Shown here: positions 38,702-47,599 of the stretch, in pieces
How the letters are laid out: the number at the start of each line of letters is the position of its first letter
Numbering within the stretch: position 1 is the first letter of the stretch
Source of the DNA: Sphingobacterium multivorum
Lineage (GTDB): Bacteria > Bacteroidota > Bacteroidia > Sphingobacteriales > Sphingobacteriaceae
NCBI RefSeq assembly: GCF_039511225.1
Contig: NZ_CP154261.1
Span: 4,092,001 to 4,156,000 of the forward strand
Reading direction: 5' to 3'
Length of the DNA: 64,000 nucleotides
Notes under the pieces: generated by a model
Told to the model about the DNA's origin: nothing
Databases searched by the model: none
Seen by the model: the letters and a program-made list of their open reading frames with translations, nothing else
Translations under genes and position numbers: made by a program

Positions 38702-41128
38702 TTATTTTCCCAAATTCAGCATCTCTCCTTTCATCCGCGTATTGTATCGTACAATTACTTCTGGCTTATCATCGCCATTACTGTCACAAGAAAATGCTAC
38801 TGCGGAACCACCTTTTGGCAGCATGGCAGTCCCTTGTACAGTCAGATCAGCAATGAAACCATAATTTTTGTCTGTCAATAGTGCTTTTCCTTTATGGTCC
38901 AATAGGATATATTGGTCCTTTTCTAATTTCCCTAAGATTTTAACAATCCCTTTATCGGTTTTAAAAGATGGATTTTCGATGATACCGTCACCTTCTACTT
39001 TTATCCGTAAGGCAAATGAGCTCTCTTCCGGAGACTCCCAAGACCAGTCTGCTCCACCAGGTTGTCCCGGCTGCATCGAAGATAGGTCGCAATGGAACCT
39101 TTTAGACACATATAAAGGATACAACATGAATTTGGTCTCATCTATCTTTTCCAAATGCCATTCGGTCTTTGGATCCTTCAACCTGAGCTTTTGTTCGGCT
39201 GTAAATACATCGGCAAGCCGCAATTGATCCCAATTTTTCATACTTTCCAGAAGCTGATCGATCTGTCCATGTTGCTGTAAAGTCTTCATATCAATACTCA
39301 TGGCATATCCAGAATCAAAACCTGCAGATTCGGAGAGTGCCCATTCGAGATCTTCTAGGGAAGTAGCTTCAAATTTACGATCTGCCAAACGCACCAAAAA
39401 CCAGCCAAGCATGCGCGGAAACAGATTCCGCTGAAAGTAAGCCTGATTCTTGATCCGATTTTCCACCTGTCCTGCACGCATCTCCTCACCCCAGGGCTCA
39501 CCCCAGTTCATCCGGGTGTGAATATGCCATAGATAATGATCGAGACGACTAGCATCATTGATGATATCCGTCTTATTCGCAAGGCCTTGATAAAAATCAG
39601 AAACGAATTTGCCCGTTGCATAGTAATCCTGTCCTGTATACATACAGCCTTCAAGACCATCAAATGAGATCTGTTTCACCCCTGTTTTATTAAAAATGGT
39701 CGCTAATCTGTTGGCGTACTCGTCCTGAAGTGTTAAATCCGGGAATAAAGTCTTATAGGGATAGTCCCACAATTTATAAACGACTTTGCCGACATCATGA
39801 CTTGCCTTATGGGTACCGAAAGCACCACGTACGCAATTTGTCAATACCCATTGTTCACCTTTCTTTTCGGCCTTAGCATAGGTTATCAATTCGTCTTCGA
39901 TCTGGAGTGTATTGAGTGTCAAAGGCAGCGAAAATAACTCACTATGCTGAACTATAATCTGCTGTTGGCTATCATCCAATGCAGCCGTAAGCTTTAATTC
40001 GCCTTGTTTAAGCAAATGCTTACTTGGGACTGGTGTCACATAAGGATCGTTGGTTGTCGTAAAATTAGAAAGTGTGTGTATACCGATATGGATTCCCTGC
40101 TGTGCAGCCCTATCGACTAATTTCTTCATACCTGCATCGGATTCTGTGCTCAATTCTTTGCGCCATTCAAAATGCCCCCAGTTCAGGAAGGGATCAGGAT
40201 GGTAGAGATTTTTAAATCCCGCACGTTTTGTTTTTTCCAGTGCAAAATCCAGATTGGCCGCAGAGAAATTGGTGATCAGATAGGAGCCCATAGCATTACG
40301 GGATACCTTAGCCCATTCACCTGCAATCATTGGATGGGGCAAGCCCTGCTCCACTTCAACTTTTCCTATCCGTGACAATATCTGATTTTTTTTATCTCCG
40401 AAAAGTGCAACTTTGGCCCCTGCAATTAAGCCATCGGCGCCTTCAACAGGCAAAGTCACCATATGATTTAGGCCCTTGACATTTTGCACTTCCTTGGCAC
40501 TTCGATTCCTGGCAGATAGCTGAAAAACAGCTCCGTTACCAGCATCTACTGCTGCAAAATGACCAAAAGAAATACTGGCCACTGAAAGATTGCTGTTCTG
40601 TCCTTGGTAGCCAAATTTTGTACTGTATGCCCCAACACAATCTTCTGGAATACCTGCTACAGTTTTAACATGTAATGCCTGCATACCGAAGGCAAGATCC
40701 TCCCCTTGGGCCACACCAACCACTTCTCCCACCACTTCATGAAGCTTGATCTTAACCGGCCCAAACACCAACAACTTATAGGCAGGCGATAACTTGAGGA
40801 CTTCATATGTTATGGCTTCCTTTTGTTGGCCCACCTTCAGTTCCACAGCTTGTCCATCTTCCATCGTGAGCGAAAAGCGATCACCATTGACCTTTAGTGC
40901 TTTCGGTTGTATAATTTTATTGTCTTTATAGACAGATACGATCGGGTATTTACCAGCCTCCAAAAGCTCTTTACCAGCTACCTTAATGGAGGTATAGAAT
41001 CCCTTTTGGTCAACATTAATCTGTGTTAGCGTCGTTTTTAGCTCTTGCGCCATTGCAGGATTGCCAAATCCTGTCATCATCAGGCCAGCTATCAACGTAA
41101 CATTTTTCAGCGTATCTAATTTATTCAT
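38702..41128 (-). CDS. Exported barrel-like putative glycosidase, unrecognised family (copy A)
   Basis: I do not recognise a named family. 808 aa with signal peptide 1-28. The N-terminal 270 residues look like a beta-sandwich; the middle looks like a (beta/alpha)8 barrel (LDFALEKTKRAGFKNLYH, GIHIGIHTLSNF, GVKQISFDGLEGCMYTG at about 484-499); the C-terminus is again beta-rich. An inserted module at 430-450 carries VRGAFGTHKASHDVGKVV. The protein is a distant homologue of the product of 43392-45587 across most of its length, sharing HTL-x-x-F, RGAF-x-T, FPD-x-x-LQD-x-YA and FDG-x-E-x-x-x-YTG. Asp490 and Glu493 in the last motif are candidate catalytic or substrate-binding acids. It follows the DUF5054 gene by 57 bp, probably in one operon. 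Confidence 0.75.
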   Translation of the reverse strand: MNKLDTLKNVTLIAGLMMTGFGNPAMAQELKTTLTQINVDQKGFYTSIKVAGKELLEAGKYPIVSVYKDNKIIQPKALKVNGDRFSLTMEDGQAVELKVGQQKEAITYEVLKLSPAYKLLVFGPVKIKLHEVVGEVVGVAQGEDLAFGMQALHVKTVAGIPEDCVGAYSTKFGYQGQNSNLSVASISFGHFAAVDAGNGAVFQLSARNRSAKEVQNVKGLNHMVTLPVEGADGLIAGAKVALFGDKKNQILSRIGKVEVEQGLPHPMIAGEWAKVSRNAMGSYLITNFSAANLDFALEKTKRAGFKNLYHPDPFLNWGHFEWRKELSTESDAGMKKLVDRAAQQGIHIGIHTLSNFTTTNDPYVTPVPSKHLLKQGELKLTAALDDSQQQIIVQHSELFSLPLTLNTLQIEDELITYAKAEKKGEQWVLTNCVRGAFGTHKASHDVGKVVYKLWDYPYKTLFPDLTLQDEYANRLATIFNKTGVKQISFDGLEGCMYTGQDYYATGKFVSDFYQGLANKTDIINDASRLDHYLWHIHTRMNWGEPWGEEMRAGQVENRIKNQAYFQRNLFPRMLGWFLVRLADRKFEATSLEDLEWALSESAGFDSGYAMSIDMKTLQQHGQIDQLLESMKNWDQLRLADVFTAEQKLRLKDPKTEWHLEKIDETKFMLYPLYVSKRFHCDLSSMQPGQPGGADWSWESPEESSFALRIKVEGDGIIENPSFKTDKGIVKILGKLEKDQYILLDHKGKALLTDKNYGFIADLTVQGTAMLPKGGSAVAFSCDSNGDDKPEVIVRYNTRMKGEMLNLGK

Positions 41129-41185
41129 ATGTAAGTAATCATCTTTGTGTTTATTTCAATTGGATGAGGCTCCTATAGCAGTCGA

Positions 41186-43183
41186 TTAGTTGTTCGGTAT
41201 CAGTTCAACATCGAACCTATAATTCACTGTTCCACCAAACCACATGCTAAAGTTTGTTCCCCAAACATTGTTATACAGACAAAAGTGCAGGCCTCCATGT
41301 AAATCAGGTTGGTCTGTGGAATAGTTCAACAAATCACGTTTGCCGATTGCCACCAGTAGGGCATCTTTGCTACGGATACGAATTTTACCAGCATCCGTTA
41401 CAATATCCACGTAGTGATCTAATCCATGCATCTGTCTATTCCCGCCTTCAACAACATCCAGTACGCGGACAGGCTGGCCTACTTTCTCAACGAGCATGTC
41501 CACTACTCGTTCTGGATAGAAGCTTAACCAATAGGCTTCCGGGAGACGGTTGGCAGGTTTATCCACCAAAGTATAATTCAGTTCGATATGCTTTGTTTTC
41601 TCATTGAAATGATAACTGCTATAGATTTGTTTAGGAAGAACCTGCTGTTCAACTTTCCCCACCCCAGTTAAGGTCAATTGGCCATATAACTCATTTTTGG
41701 CTTTATTATAGACTGATTTTTGAAGAGTAGCCACTAAGCTGCGGCTTTCCGCCATATCTGGAGTCAGTCCCGGTTTTCCAAAATCCCGGATTGCCCAATC
41801 CACTTTTTGAGTGATATAAGAATCCCTGAAACGTTCAAAATCTACTGTCGAAAAACTCTGATAGCTGAGCTCTCCCATTTTCATCCGAAAACCTTTTTTA
41901 TTGAGTTGGAACGATCCGTCTTTTGAAAATTGCTGTGACGCATCCACGCCTTCAAAAGTAGGTTTAGGGACTAATGCCAATTGCCGTAAAACATTTTCGG
42001 CCTCTGCACGCAGGTCTTTAGGCAGATATTGCAACGATTGATTGATATGGGCTTCCTTTTCGGCCCATGATGCTTGCATCTTTTTAAACGCTGGTAAATT
42101 CAAGGCGGCTTGAAAATCAGTAAAACGATAAGTATCCCAATGTTGAAGATGTGTCTTTACATCCAATCCCCAGGTATGTTCTGCGACCAACCCCAATTTA
42201 ATCGCGAATCGAATAGCAGCATCGCTATTTGGATTGATACGTCCATCTTTCACCCAGGTTTCATAACATCTGCCCAATGCCCTAAACCGGGCCATCATCA
42301 GGGGAGAACTACCGAAACCATGTATCCAGGTATCACCAATCTCTTGTGTCACCATTGGCAGTTTATCCTTCATGGGGCGCACAACCGCAGCTATATCACT
42401 GAGTGTCGAAGCTTGCAGTGTAGCATTGGGATAGCGTTTCTGAATAGAGGCATAGATTTCTTTGACCTGTTGTAGGGTATGTGGTCCGTGGTTATCCCCG
42501 GTGAAAGCAATGACCATAGCGGTCTTTCCATCAGGCAATAGCATATCACTACCGTAATCCTTTTGGTACATCAAGGTCACCTCACTTCCGTCAGGGCTTT
42601 TCCAGCGACACAACGCCGGGACGTTAGGAACTTTACTTGCGGGATTCACACCGACCTGCAAAAAATCTATTCCATTCTTTCGAAGCAAGGGAACAATCCC
42701 TCTGGTATGTCCGGGAACATCGGTCATCTTTGCGGCGCTTGTTTGTTTACCATACTTCTGATCCAGCTTCCTGGACAATTGCAACATTGTACCAAACAGG
42801 GCTTTGTTGAGGGATTCAGATTCTACGGTGTAGGGAATTGCATTCCATACGATATCTCCGCGACGAATTGCAGCCTCCAATTTTGCTTTATTTTCCGGAC
42901 TTGCCTGTGCCAGATAGGTCGCAATCAACCAAGAACCTGTGGTCCAGACATACCGCTCTTTGGCTCCGGAATTCCGAAGTTCTTCAGCAACAGCAATGGC
43001 TTTGGGAATAAATTCGTTCATATAACGCTGCTCTACCAAAGAACTCAGTTCGGTAAATCCGATATCGAGATGTGTCTTGAAGATCAGGTGTACCTTTTGT
43101 ACAGCATCATTCGGTGTCTGTCCAACGGCAAAAAAGGTCGTGAGCACAAGGAGACAGGAACAATAAAATTTTCTGCATTTCAT
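41186..43183 (-). CDS. DUF5054 protein, GH38-like alpha-mannosidase fold
   Basis: Exported 665-aa protein, signal peptide 1-21. The N-terminal domain resembles the GH38 metal-dependent mannosidase fold: KTHLDIGFT (His38, Asp40) matches the zinc-binding HxD, and MTDVPGHTRG (Asp155, His159) sits where GH38 has its nucleophile motif DxFGH. A further metal-ligand candidate is the His in AEHTWGLD. The C-terminal half is beta-rich. The residues needed for metal binding are therefore present, but DUF5054 activity is not known to me. The ECF-like promoter at 43231-43261 lies 47 bp upstream; barrel copy A is downstream and copy B is divergent. Confidence 0.82.
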   Translation of the reverse strand: MKCRKFYCSCLLVLTTFFAVGQTPNDAVQKVHLIFKTHLDIGFTELSSLVEQRYMNEFIPKAIAVAEELRNSGAKERYVWTTGSWLIATYLAQASPENKAKLEAAIRRGDIVWNAIPYTVESESLNKALFGTMLQLSRKLDQKYGKQTSAAKMTDVPGHTRGIVPLLRKNGIDFLQVGVNPASKVPNVPALCRWKSPDGSEVTLMYQKDYGSDMLLPDGKTAMVIAFTGDNHGPHTLQQVKEIYASIQKRYPNATLQASTLSDIAAVVRPMKDKLPMVTQEIGDTWIHGFGSSPLMMARFRALGRCYETWVKDGRINPNSDAAIRFAIKLGLVAEHTWGLDVKTHLQHWDTYRFTDFQAALNLPAFKKMQASWAEKEAHINQSLQYLPKDLRAEAENVLRQLALVPKPTFEGVDASQQFSKDGSFQLNKKGFRMKMGELSYQSFSTVDFERFRDSYITQKVDWAIRDFGKPGLTPDMAESRSLVATLQKSVYNKAKNELYGQLTLTGVGKVEQQVLPKQIYSSYHFNEKTKHIELNYTLVDKPANRLPEAYWLSFYPERVVDMLVEKVGQPVRVLDVVEGGNRQMHGLDHYVDIVTDAGKIRIRSKDALLVAIGKRDLLNYSTDQPDLHGGLHFCLYNNVWGTNFSMWFGGTVNYRFDVELIPNN

Positions 43184-43230
43184 GGATAATAGTCGGTTTA
43201 TCTTTTACCAAATTTCGATTATTTCTTATG

Positions 43231-43261
43231 AAGACGACCGAACATCGCCTATCCCTAGTCA
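43231..43261 (-). promoter_or_regulatory. ECF-sigma-like promoter for the DUF5054 operon
   Basis: Minus strand: TGACTAGGG, 16-bp spacer, CGTCTT then CATAA, 47 bp before the DUF5054 ATG. Both boxes are identical to those at 5765 and 8243. It is back-to-back with the plus-strand site at 43316. Confidence 0.7.
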
Positions 43262-43315
43262 GGAAATAAGAATAATAGAAAAAAGCAGTCTTTTACCATA
43301 TTAATTTTAAGGTTT

Positions 43316-43346
43316 GAACTAGGGATATATGGTATTCAAACGACTT
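43316..43346 (+). promoter_or_regulatory. ECF-sigma-like promoter for barrel copy B
   Basis: Plus strand: GAACTAGGG, 16-bp spacer, CGACTT then ATTATA, 45 bp before the ATG at 43392. It is the only plus-strand copy and drives the only plus-strand gene of the group, which supports a promoter role. One base of the -10 box and one in the -35 flank differ from the strictest copies. Confidence 0.65.
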
Positions 43347-43391
43347 ATTATATAGGCTTTAACATCAGAAACATTCCTTGTATAAATCAAC

Positions 43392-45587
43392 ATGAAACGT
43401 ATTAAAATTTTATTCTTTCTATCGGCTTTTTTTTGTCTTTTAAGTGCCAACGCAGTATCTCGTCCGCTGTACAGATTCAGCACGAAATACATGAGCTTAA
43501 CCATCGACGACCGCGGTTACATTGTTAACATTATAGGAAAAGCCAACAAAAAAGATTACGCGGTAAAGGGACATGCATCCCCACTCCTTACGCTGGACAA
43601 AAATGGTAAAATTTTGTTACCCCAGACCGCGGATTATGAGTCCACAAAAGGAATACTAACGTTGAATTATGCCGATTCCTATAGGGCAGCAGTAAAAATT
43701 GACCAGCGCGGCGATTACCTAAAATTTCAATTTCAGTCACTGAACACAGGAGCTGAAATTGACAATATCATATGGGGCCCCTATCAGACCAATATTCATA
43801 AAACAATCGGAGAAATTATTTCTGTCGCACGGGACGATGAATACGCCGTCGGGATTATGGCGTTGGATGACAACACAACGAGTGGGCCTCCAGTTGCTGG
43901 AGATATGGGCCAAGGTTCTTATATCATCCATAGTCCCGACCCTGTTAAATTTCCGATTCCATCTTCATTGAAAGCAGGGCAACGATTTCGCATCGGCGGC
44001 GATGGAATTAATGACGTAGCGTTTTACTCACATCCCGAAGAATACTATCGATTTATGAACGGCAATGGTGCTGAATATATACCGGAATATGGAATTTCGC
44101 TCACCTTACATGCGCGCAATAGACGTAAAAGACAAACCATCTTCTTCCCACACTTCAATGATTTTCCATCGATAAAAGCACCTCGGCATATGGATGTTGA
44201 ACCCATTCCCGTTGATTTCAGCACATCCGGAATTGCGTTCTACGCATGTCCTGATACAAAAGGATTGGATGTCATCGAGCAGATTGTACGCAAGGAAGGG
44301 CTCCCTTATGTGACACGCAATGGAAAATGGGTTCGTCGGCCAGAGAATTTCAAAGTTGACCTCGCCTGGTTCGGCAAGCATGACAGCTTAGTTTCCTATG
44401 CCAATCAACTCAATCTGAAGGCGGTACAGGATGAAGGTTTAGGCGAGTATTATGTTAATCCGGCGGACCGCTGGGCTGGTAAAAAAGTGATCTTAGACGG
44501 CAAAAAACAGCCTATTACTGCACTAACAGCACAAACCAATCCGCAAGGGATCGCCTATGGTCTGCATACGCTAACGGAATTTATCCAATCCCATAGCAGC
44601 GACGTGCATCCTTATGCCAATGACAGCCTTTGCACCGTACTAAAGACCATATTGGCCGCAAATATTGCCCCTAATGATAGCTCAATTATAGTCAAAGACA
44701 CCTCCTACCTCAATGAGCATGGTGGTTGGGATGATAATGGTACCAACGTACTAAAAATCGGTAAAGAGCTACTGAAATATAAAGGAGTAACACGAAAAGC
44801 GCCTTTTATGCTGACCGGAGTAGAGCGTGGAGCCTTCAAAACCATTGCCACAGCACACCAACAGGGTGATACCGTCGCTAAATTACAAGTGAATTGCTAT
44901 TCAGGATTTATCCCCGACATGCGACTGCAAGACAAGTATGCTTACTTTTACGCAAAACTGCTTCGCGATGGGGGCATGAACTATATCGACTTTGATGGTT
45001 TTGAGAGCTTTGTCTACACCGGACATGGGCAATATGCCTTCAAACGGTTTATGCGCAAATTGTTCGATGATTTTAAATCTTTGGGAGGAGACTACCTTCA
45101 GGTAATGGGCTCCTGTGTGTTTGAAGGCAACTGGCATTACATGACCACCTGCAATATTGGTGGTGGCGACCACATGTTCAATCCCCGTACCAATAAATGG
45201 GGCATTGAAGGAAAAGACATCCGGTATTCGTGGGCTTCCAATTATTTTCCGCCGACTTTCGGCATTCAATACCTTAAACCTGACTGGACTGTGCAAATGG
45301 TCGAAAACCTACAGGCTAAAGCCATTGCTTGGGATGCGACTTATATGTTTGGGATCAGCGAAGATGTTGTTGAAAAAAATCCCCATAAGAAAGAGATTTT
45401 CATCACATTCCGGGCATGGGAAAACGCACGTGAAGCAAACGTTTTTTCTCAAAAGCTTAAACTAGAAATGCAGAAAGAGGAAAACCAATACCATTTGGAG
45501 CAGGTTGGTACCAAGGCATGGAAACTCTATTTGATACAAAGCGATGGTAGAAAGCAGTTCGTTCAAACTTTAAGAGGTAAGTTTTAA
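43392..45587 (+). CDS. Exported barrel-like putative glycosidase, unrecognised family (copy B)
   Basis: 731 aa, signal peptide 1-24, family not recognised. It shares the layout of copy A (38702): N-terminal beta-sandwich with WGP ... GEIISVARDDEYAVGIMAL (A has FGP ... GEVVGVAQGEDLAFGMQAL), then a barrel with LHTLTEF (391-397), an inserted module VERGAFKTIATAHQQGDTVAKL (477-498), FIPDMRLQDKYAYFYAKLL and YIDFDGFESFVYTG (531-544). Asp535 and Glu538 match Asp490 and Glu493 of A. Low overall similarity with preserved motifs suggests related folds acting on different linkages. It is divergent from DUF5054 and has its own ECF-like promoter; it converges on a susD gene across a bidirectional terminator. 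Confidence 0.78.
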   Translation: MKRIKILFFLSAFFCLLSANAVSRPLYRFSTKYMSLTIDDRGYIVNIIGKANKKDYAVKGHASPLLTLDKNGKILLPQTADYESTKGILTLNYADSYRAAVKIDQRGDYLKFQFQSLNTGAEIDNIIWGPYQTNIHKTIGEIISVARDDEYAVGIMALDDNTTSGPPVAGDMGQGSYIIHSPDPVKFPIPSSLKAGQRFRIGGDGINDVAFYSHPEEYYRFMNGNGAEYIPEYGISLTLHARNRRKRQTIFFPHFNDFPSIKAPRHMDVEPIPVDFSTSGIAFYACPDTKGLDVIEQIVRKEGLPYVTRNGKWVRRPENFKVDLAWFGKHDSLVSYANQLNLKAVQDEGLGEYYVNPADRWAGKKVILDGKKQPITALTAQTNPQGIAYGLHTLTEFIQSHSSDVHPYANDSLCTVLKTILAANIAPNDSSIIVKDTSYLNEHGGWDDNGTNVLKIGKELLKYKGVTRKAPFMLTGVERGAFKTIATAHQQGDTVAKLQVNCYSGFIPDMRLQDKYAYFYAKLLRDGGMNYIDFDGFESFVYTGHGQYAFKRFMRKLFDDFKSLGGDYLQVMGSCVFEGNWHYMTTCNIGGGDHMFNPRTNKWGIEGKDIRYSWASNYFPPTFGIQYLKPDWTVQMVENLQAKAIAWDATYMFGISEDVVEKNPHKKEIFITFRAWENAREANVFSQKLKLEMQKEENQYHLEQVGTKAWKLYLIQSDGRKQFVQTLRGKF

Positions 45588-45605
45588 CTGAAATTACAAA
45601 AAAAT

Positions 45606-45638
45606 AAGGGCTTGTACAACTGACATGTACAAGCCCTT
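45606..45638. terminator. Bidirectional intrinsic terminator
   Basis: Perfect 13-bp stem (AAGGGCTTGTACA / TGTACAAGCCCTT) with a 7-nt loop, 18 bp after the barrel-B stop. A-rich sequence precedes and T-rich sequence follows the stem, so it can end both the plus-strand barrel gene and the minus-strand susCD transcript that stops at 45710. Confidence 0.8.
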
Positions 45639-45709
45639 TTATTATTTTGAAATTTGATTTCTATGAGGCGATATTGAACATATTCAAGCTCACAGAAGAT
45701 AAACAGTTG

Positions 45710-47575
45710 CTATTGTAATGGGTCGAAGGTTCCACCCCATTCTTTATTTTGCGGCAACTGATCTGGTTCAATAGAAATCTGTGCTGGGTTTAGCGAATTG
45801 AACCAATGATTGAGACTAAGCTTATAGGATTGATTCGTAGAGCCCGTTTTATCCAAGTTTTGGATAAGGACGGCTGAGAACTTCGCTCGCACAGCAGCGG
45901 TCATAATGTTATCAGTGTTACCAGGTAGTGCCTCACCTTTATTTAACATCAATAATAGTCCTTTTCTCGTATTCTGAGCATTCAAAATATCATAACGTTT
46001 CCATCTTCTCAAGTCACTGTATCTAAACCCCTCAAAGGCAAGTTCGACTTGACGTTCATTGATGATTACGTTACGGAGGTCGACTTGCCCAATCGCACTG
46101 ATTCCATAATTTGCGGCCGATCCGGGAGCAATTCCTGCCCGCTTACGAATAGCATACAATGCGTTTAGAGCTTCATTACTACGCCCTGTCTCGTTTGCCG
46201 TTTCAGCAAGATTTAAAAGGAGCTCCGCATAGCGCATTGGTGAAAACCAGCTTTTCGCATTAGCGGCTACTCCAACAAGAGCATTTCTATCCAATAAAGT
46301 ATCTAAGCCTTTGCGTTGAAAAAATCCCGTTACACCATTTTCATCCCCATTTTGAACCAATGGTGAAATTCCTGAAAACATATTTACATCTCTAGCCGGG
46401 AGCACGGTATTGGGCGTTGCAGTCGCCTTCCAGGTCCAGGCTTGCCAATACGTACGCGACCTAGGCGCGGTCATACCAAGCACATTAACATCAGGAGTTG
46501 GATATACCGTACCCCCACACCAAATAGTCGCATAAAATCGATCGTCGCGATTGGTATAAAAATCTGTTAAAAATTGCTTATTATAGGCAGGATCTGACAA
46601 TTGATTTTGATCAAATTGCATTGGGCTACCATCTCTTTTGGGATAAGCAATCAACAGCGGTAATATAGGTTGATCGTTATTTGTACTTCCATTCGTAAAT
46701 GAGATAGGTCTAATTGGAGCAAAATTCATGTAGTTATCCGGGTAATAATACTGTTTGGTCATAATCTGTTCTTTGTTTCGTGAATACCAGATTAACCTAT
46801 AATTTTCAAACAAGCCAAACCCTCCGGCATCTGCCGCCTGTACTGCCGCCTTAGCCGCGTTATAGGCGTTGGTCCATCTACCTTGATCATTTGTCGCATT
46901 AAATAATGGGCTAGCATACCATAAAAGGATTCTTGCTTTAAGACCTAACGCTGCAGCACGATTAATTCTACCATAGTCGGCACCACTATAATTTGGAGGT
47001 AGGGCAATAGCAGCCTCATCCAAATCCTTTATTATCTGTGCGACACATTCAGAGGTCTTACTACGTGGAACTCGCAGTGAATTGATATCACTTCCATCCT
47101 GTGTGTGTAAGATCAACGGTACTCCTCCAATTGAACTGACCATATCCCAGTATTTCCAGGCACGCCAAAATTTAGCTTCGCCAATAAGCCTACTTTTGGT
47201 GCTCCCACTGATTACGGTCTCCGGTAGATCCACTAATTGATCCATAAAATAATTCGCTTTGTCAATATATGTATAATCCAATCTTGTAAAATTGGTTGCA
47301 ACATCGACAATTCCTTGTTGAAAACTACCGAGATTACCTCCAGACCCATTGATACCTTCATCTGCGCCCGCACCACTTCCAAGAGGCCAATTTGGCATAA
47401 GGCCGCCATATATATCGTTCAAGTAAGCCTTGATCAATACCGAATCTGTCCAGACATTTTTTGGATTTATAGCACCCGTATTCTCATAGTCCAGTCCTTT
47501 TGTACAAGATGAAGCTCCTAATACAGTAAGTAGAACCCCAGAAAAAGCCAACTTAAATTTATTTATATATTTCAT
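45710..47575 (-). CDS. SusD/RagB family glycan-binding lipoprotein
   Basis: 621-aa surface lipoprotein with lipobox ASSC (Cys about 24). SusD motifs are present: AKFWRAWKYWDMVSSIGGVPLIL, RINRAAALGLKARILLWYASP, RYAELLLNLAETANETG and NERQVELAFEGFRYSDLRRW. It is paired with the susC 24 bp upstream and is the last gene of this minus-strand group. There is no enzyme gene in the same transcript. Confidence 0.95.
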   Translation of the reverse strand: MKYINKFKLAFSGVLLTVLGASSCTKGLDYENTGAINPKNVWTDSVLIKAYLNDIYGGLMPNWPLGSGAGADEGINGSGGNLGSFQQGIVDVATNFTRLDYTYIDKANYFMDQLVDLPETVISGSTKSRLIGEAKFWRAWKYWDMVSSIGGVPLILHTQDGSDINSLRVPRSKTSECVAQIIKDLDEAAIALPPNYSGADYGRINRAAALGLKARILLWYASPLFNATNDQGRWTNAYNAAKAAVQAADAGGFGLFENYRLIWYSRNKEQIMTKQYYYPDNYMNFAPIRPISFTNGSTNNDQPILPLLIAYPKRDGSPMQFDQNQLSDPAYNKQFLTDFYTNRDDRFYATIWCGGTVYPTPDVNVLGMTAPRSRTYWQAWTWKATATPNTVLPARDVNMFSGISPLVQNGDENGVTGFFQRKGLDTLLDRNALVGVAANAKSWFSPMRYAELLLNLAETANETGRSNEALNALYAIRKRAGIAPGSAANYGISAIGQVDLRNVIINERQVELAFEGFRYSDLRRWKRYDILNAQNTRKGLLLMLNKGEALPGNTDNIMTAAVRAKFSAVLIQNLDKTGSTNQSYKLSLNHWFNSLNPAQISIEPDQLPQNKEWGGTFDPLQ

Positions 47576-47599
47576 TTTAATTTCCTTTAATGTTAAGAT

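Noticed and set aside
44901..45296. 131-codon minus-strand frame within barrel copy B
   Set aside because: Antisense shadow of a well-supported plus-strand gene; no signal peptide, domain or start context.
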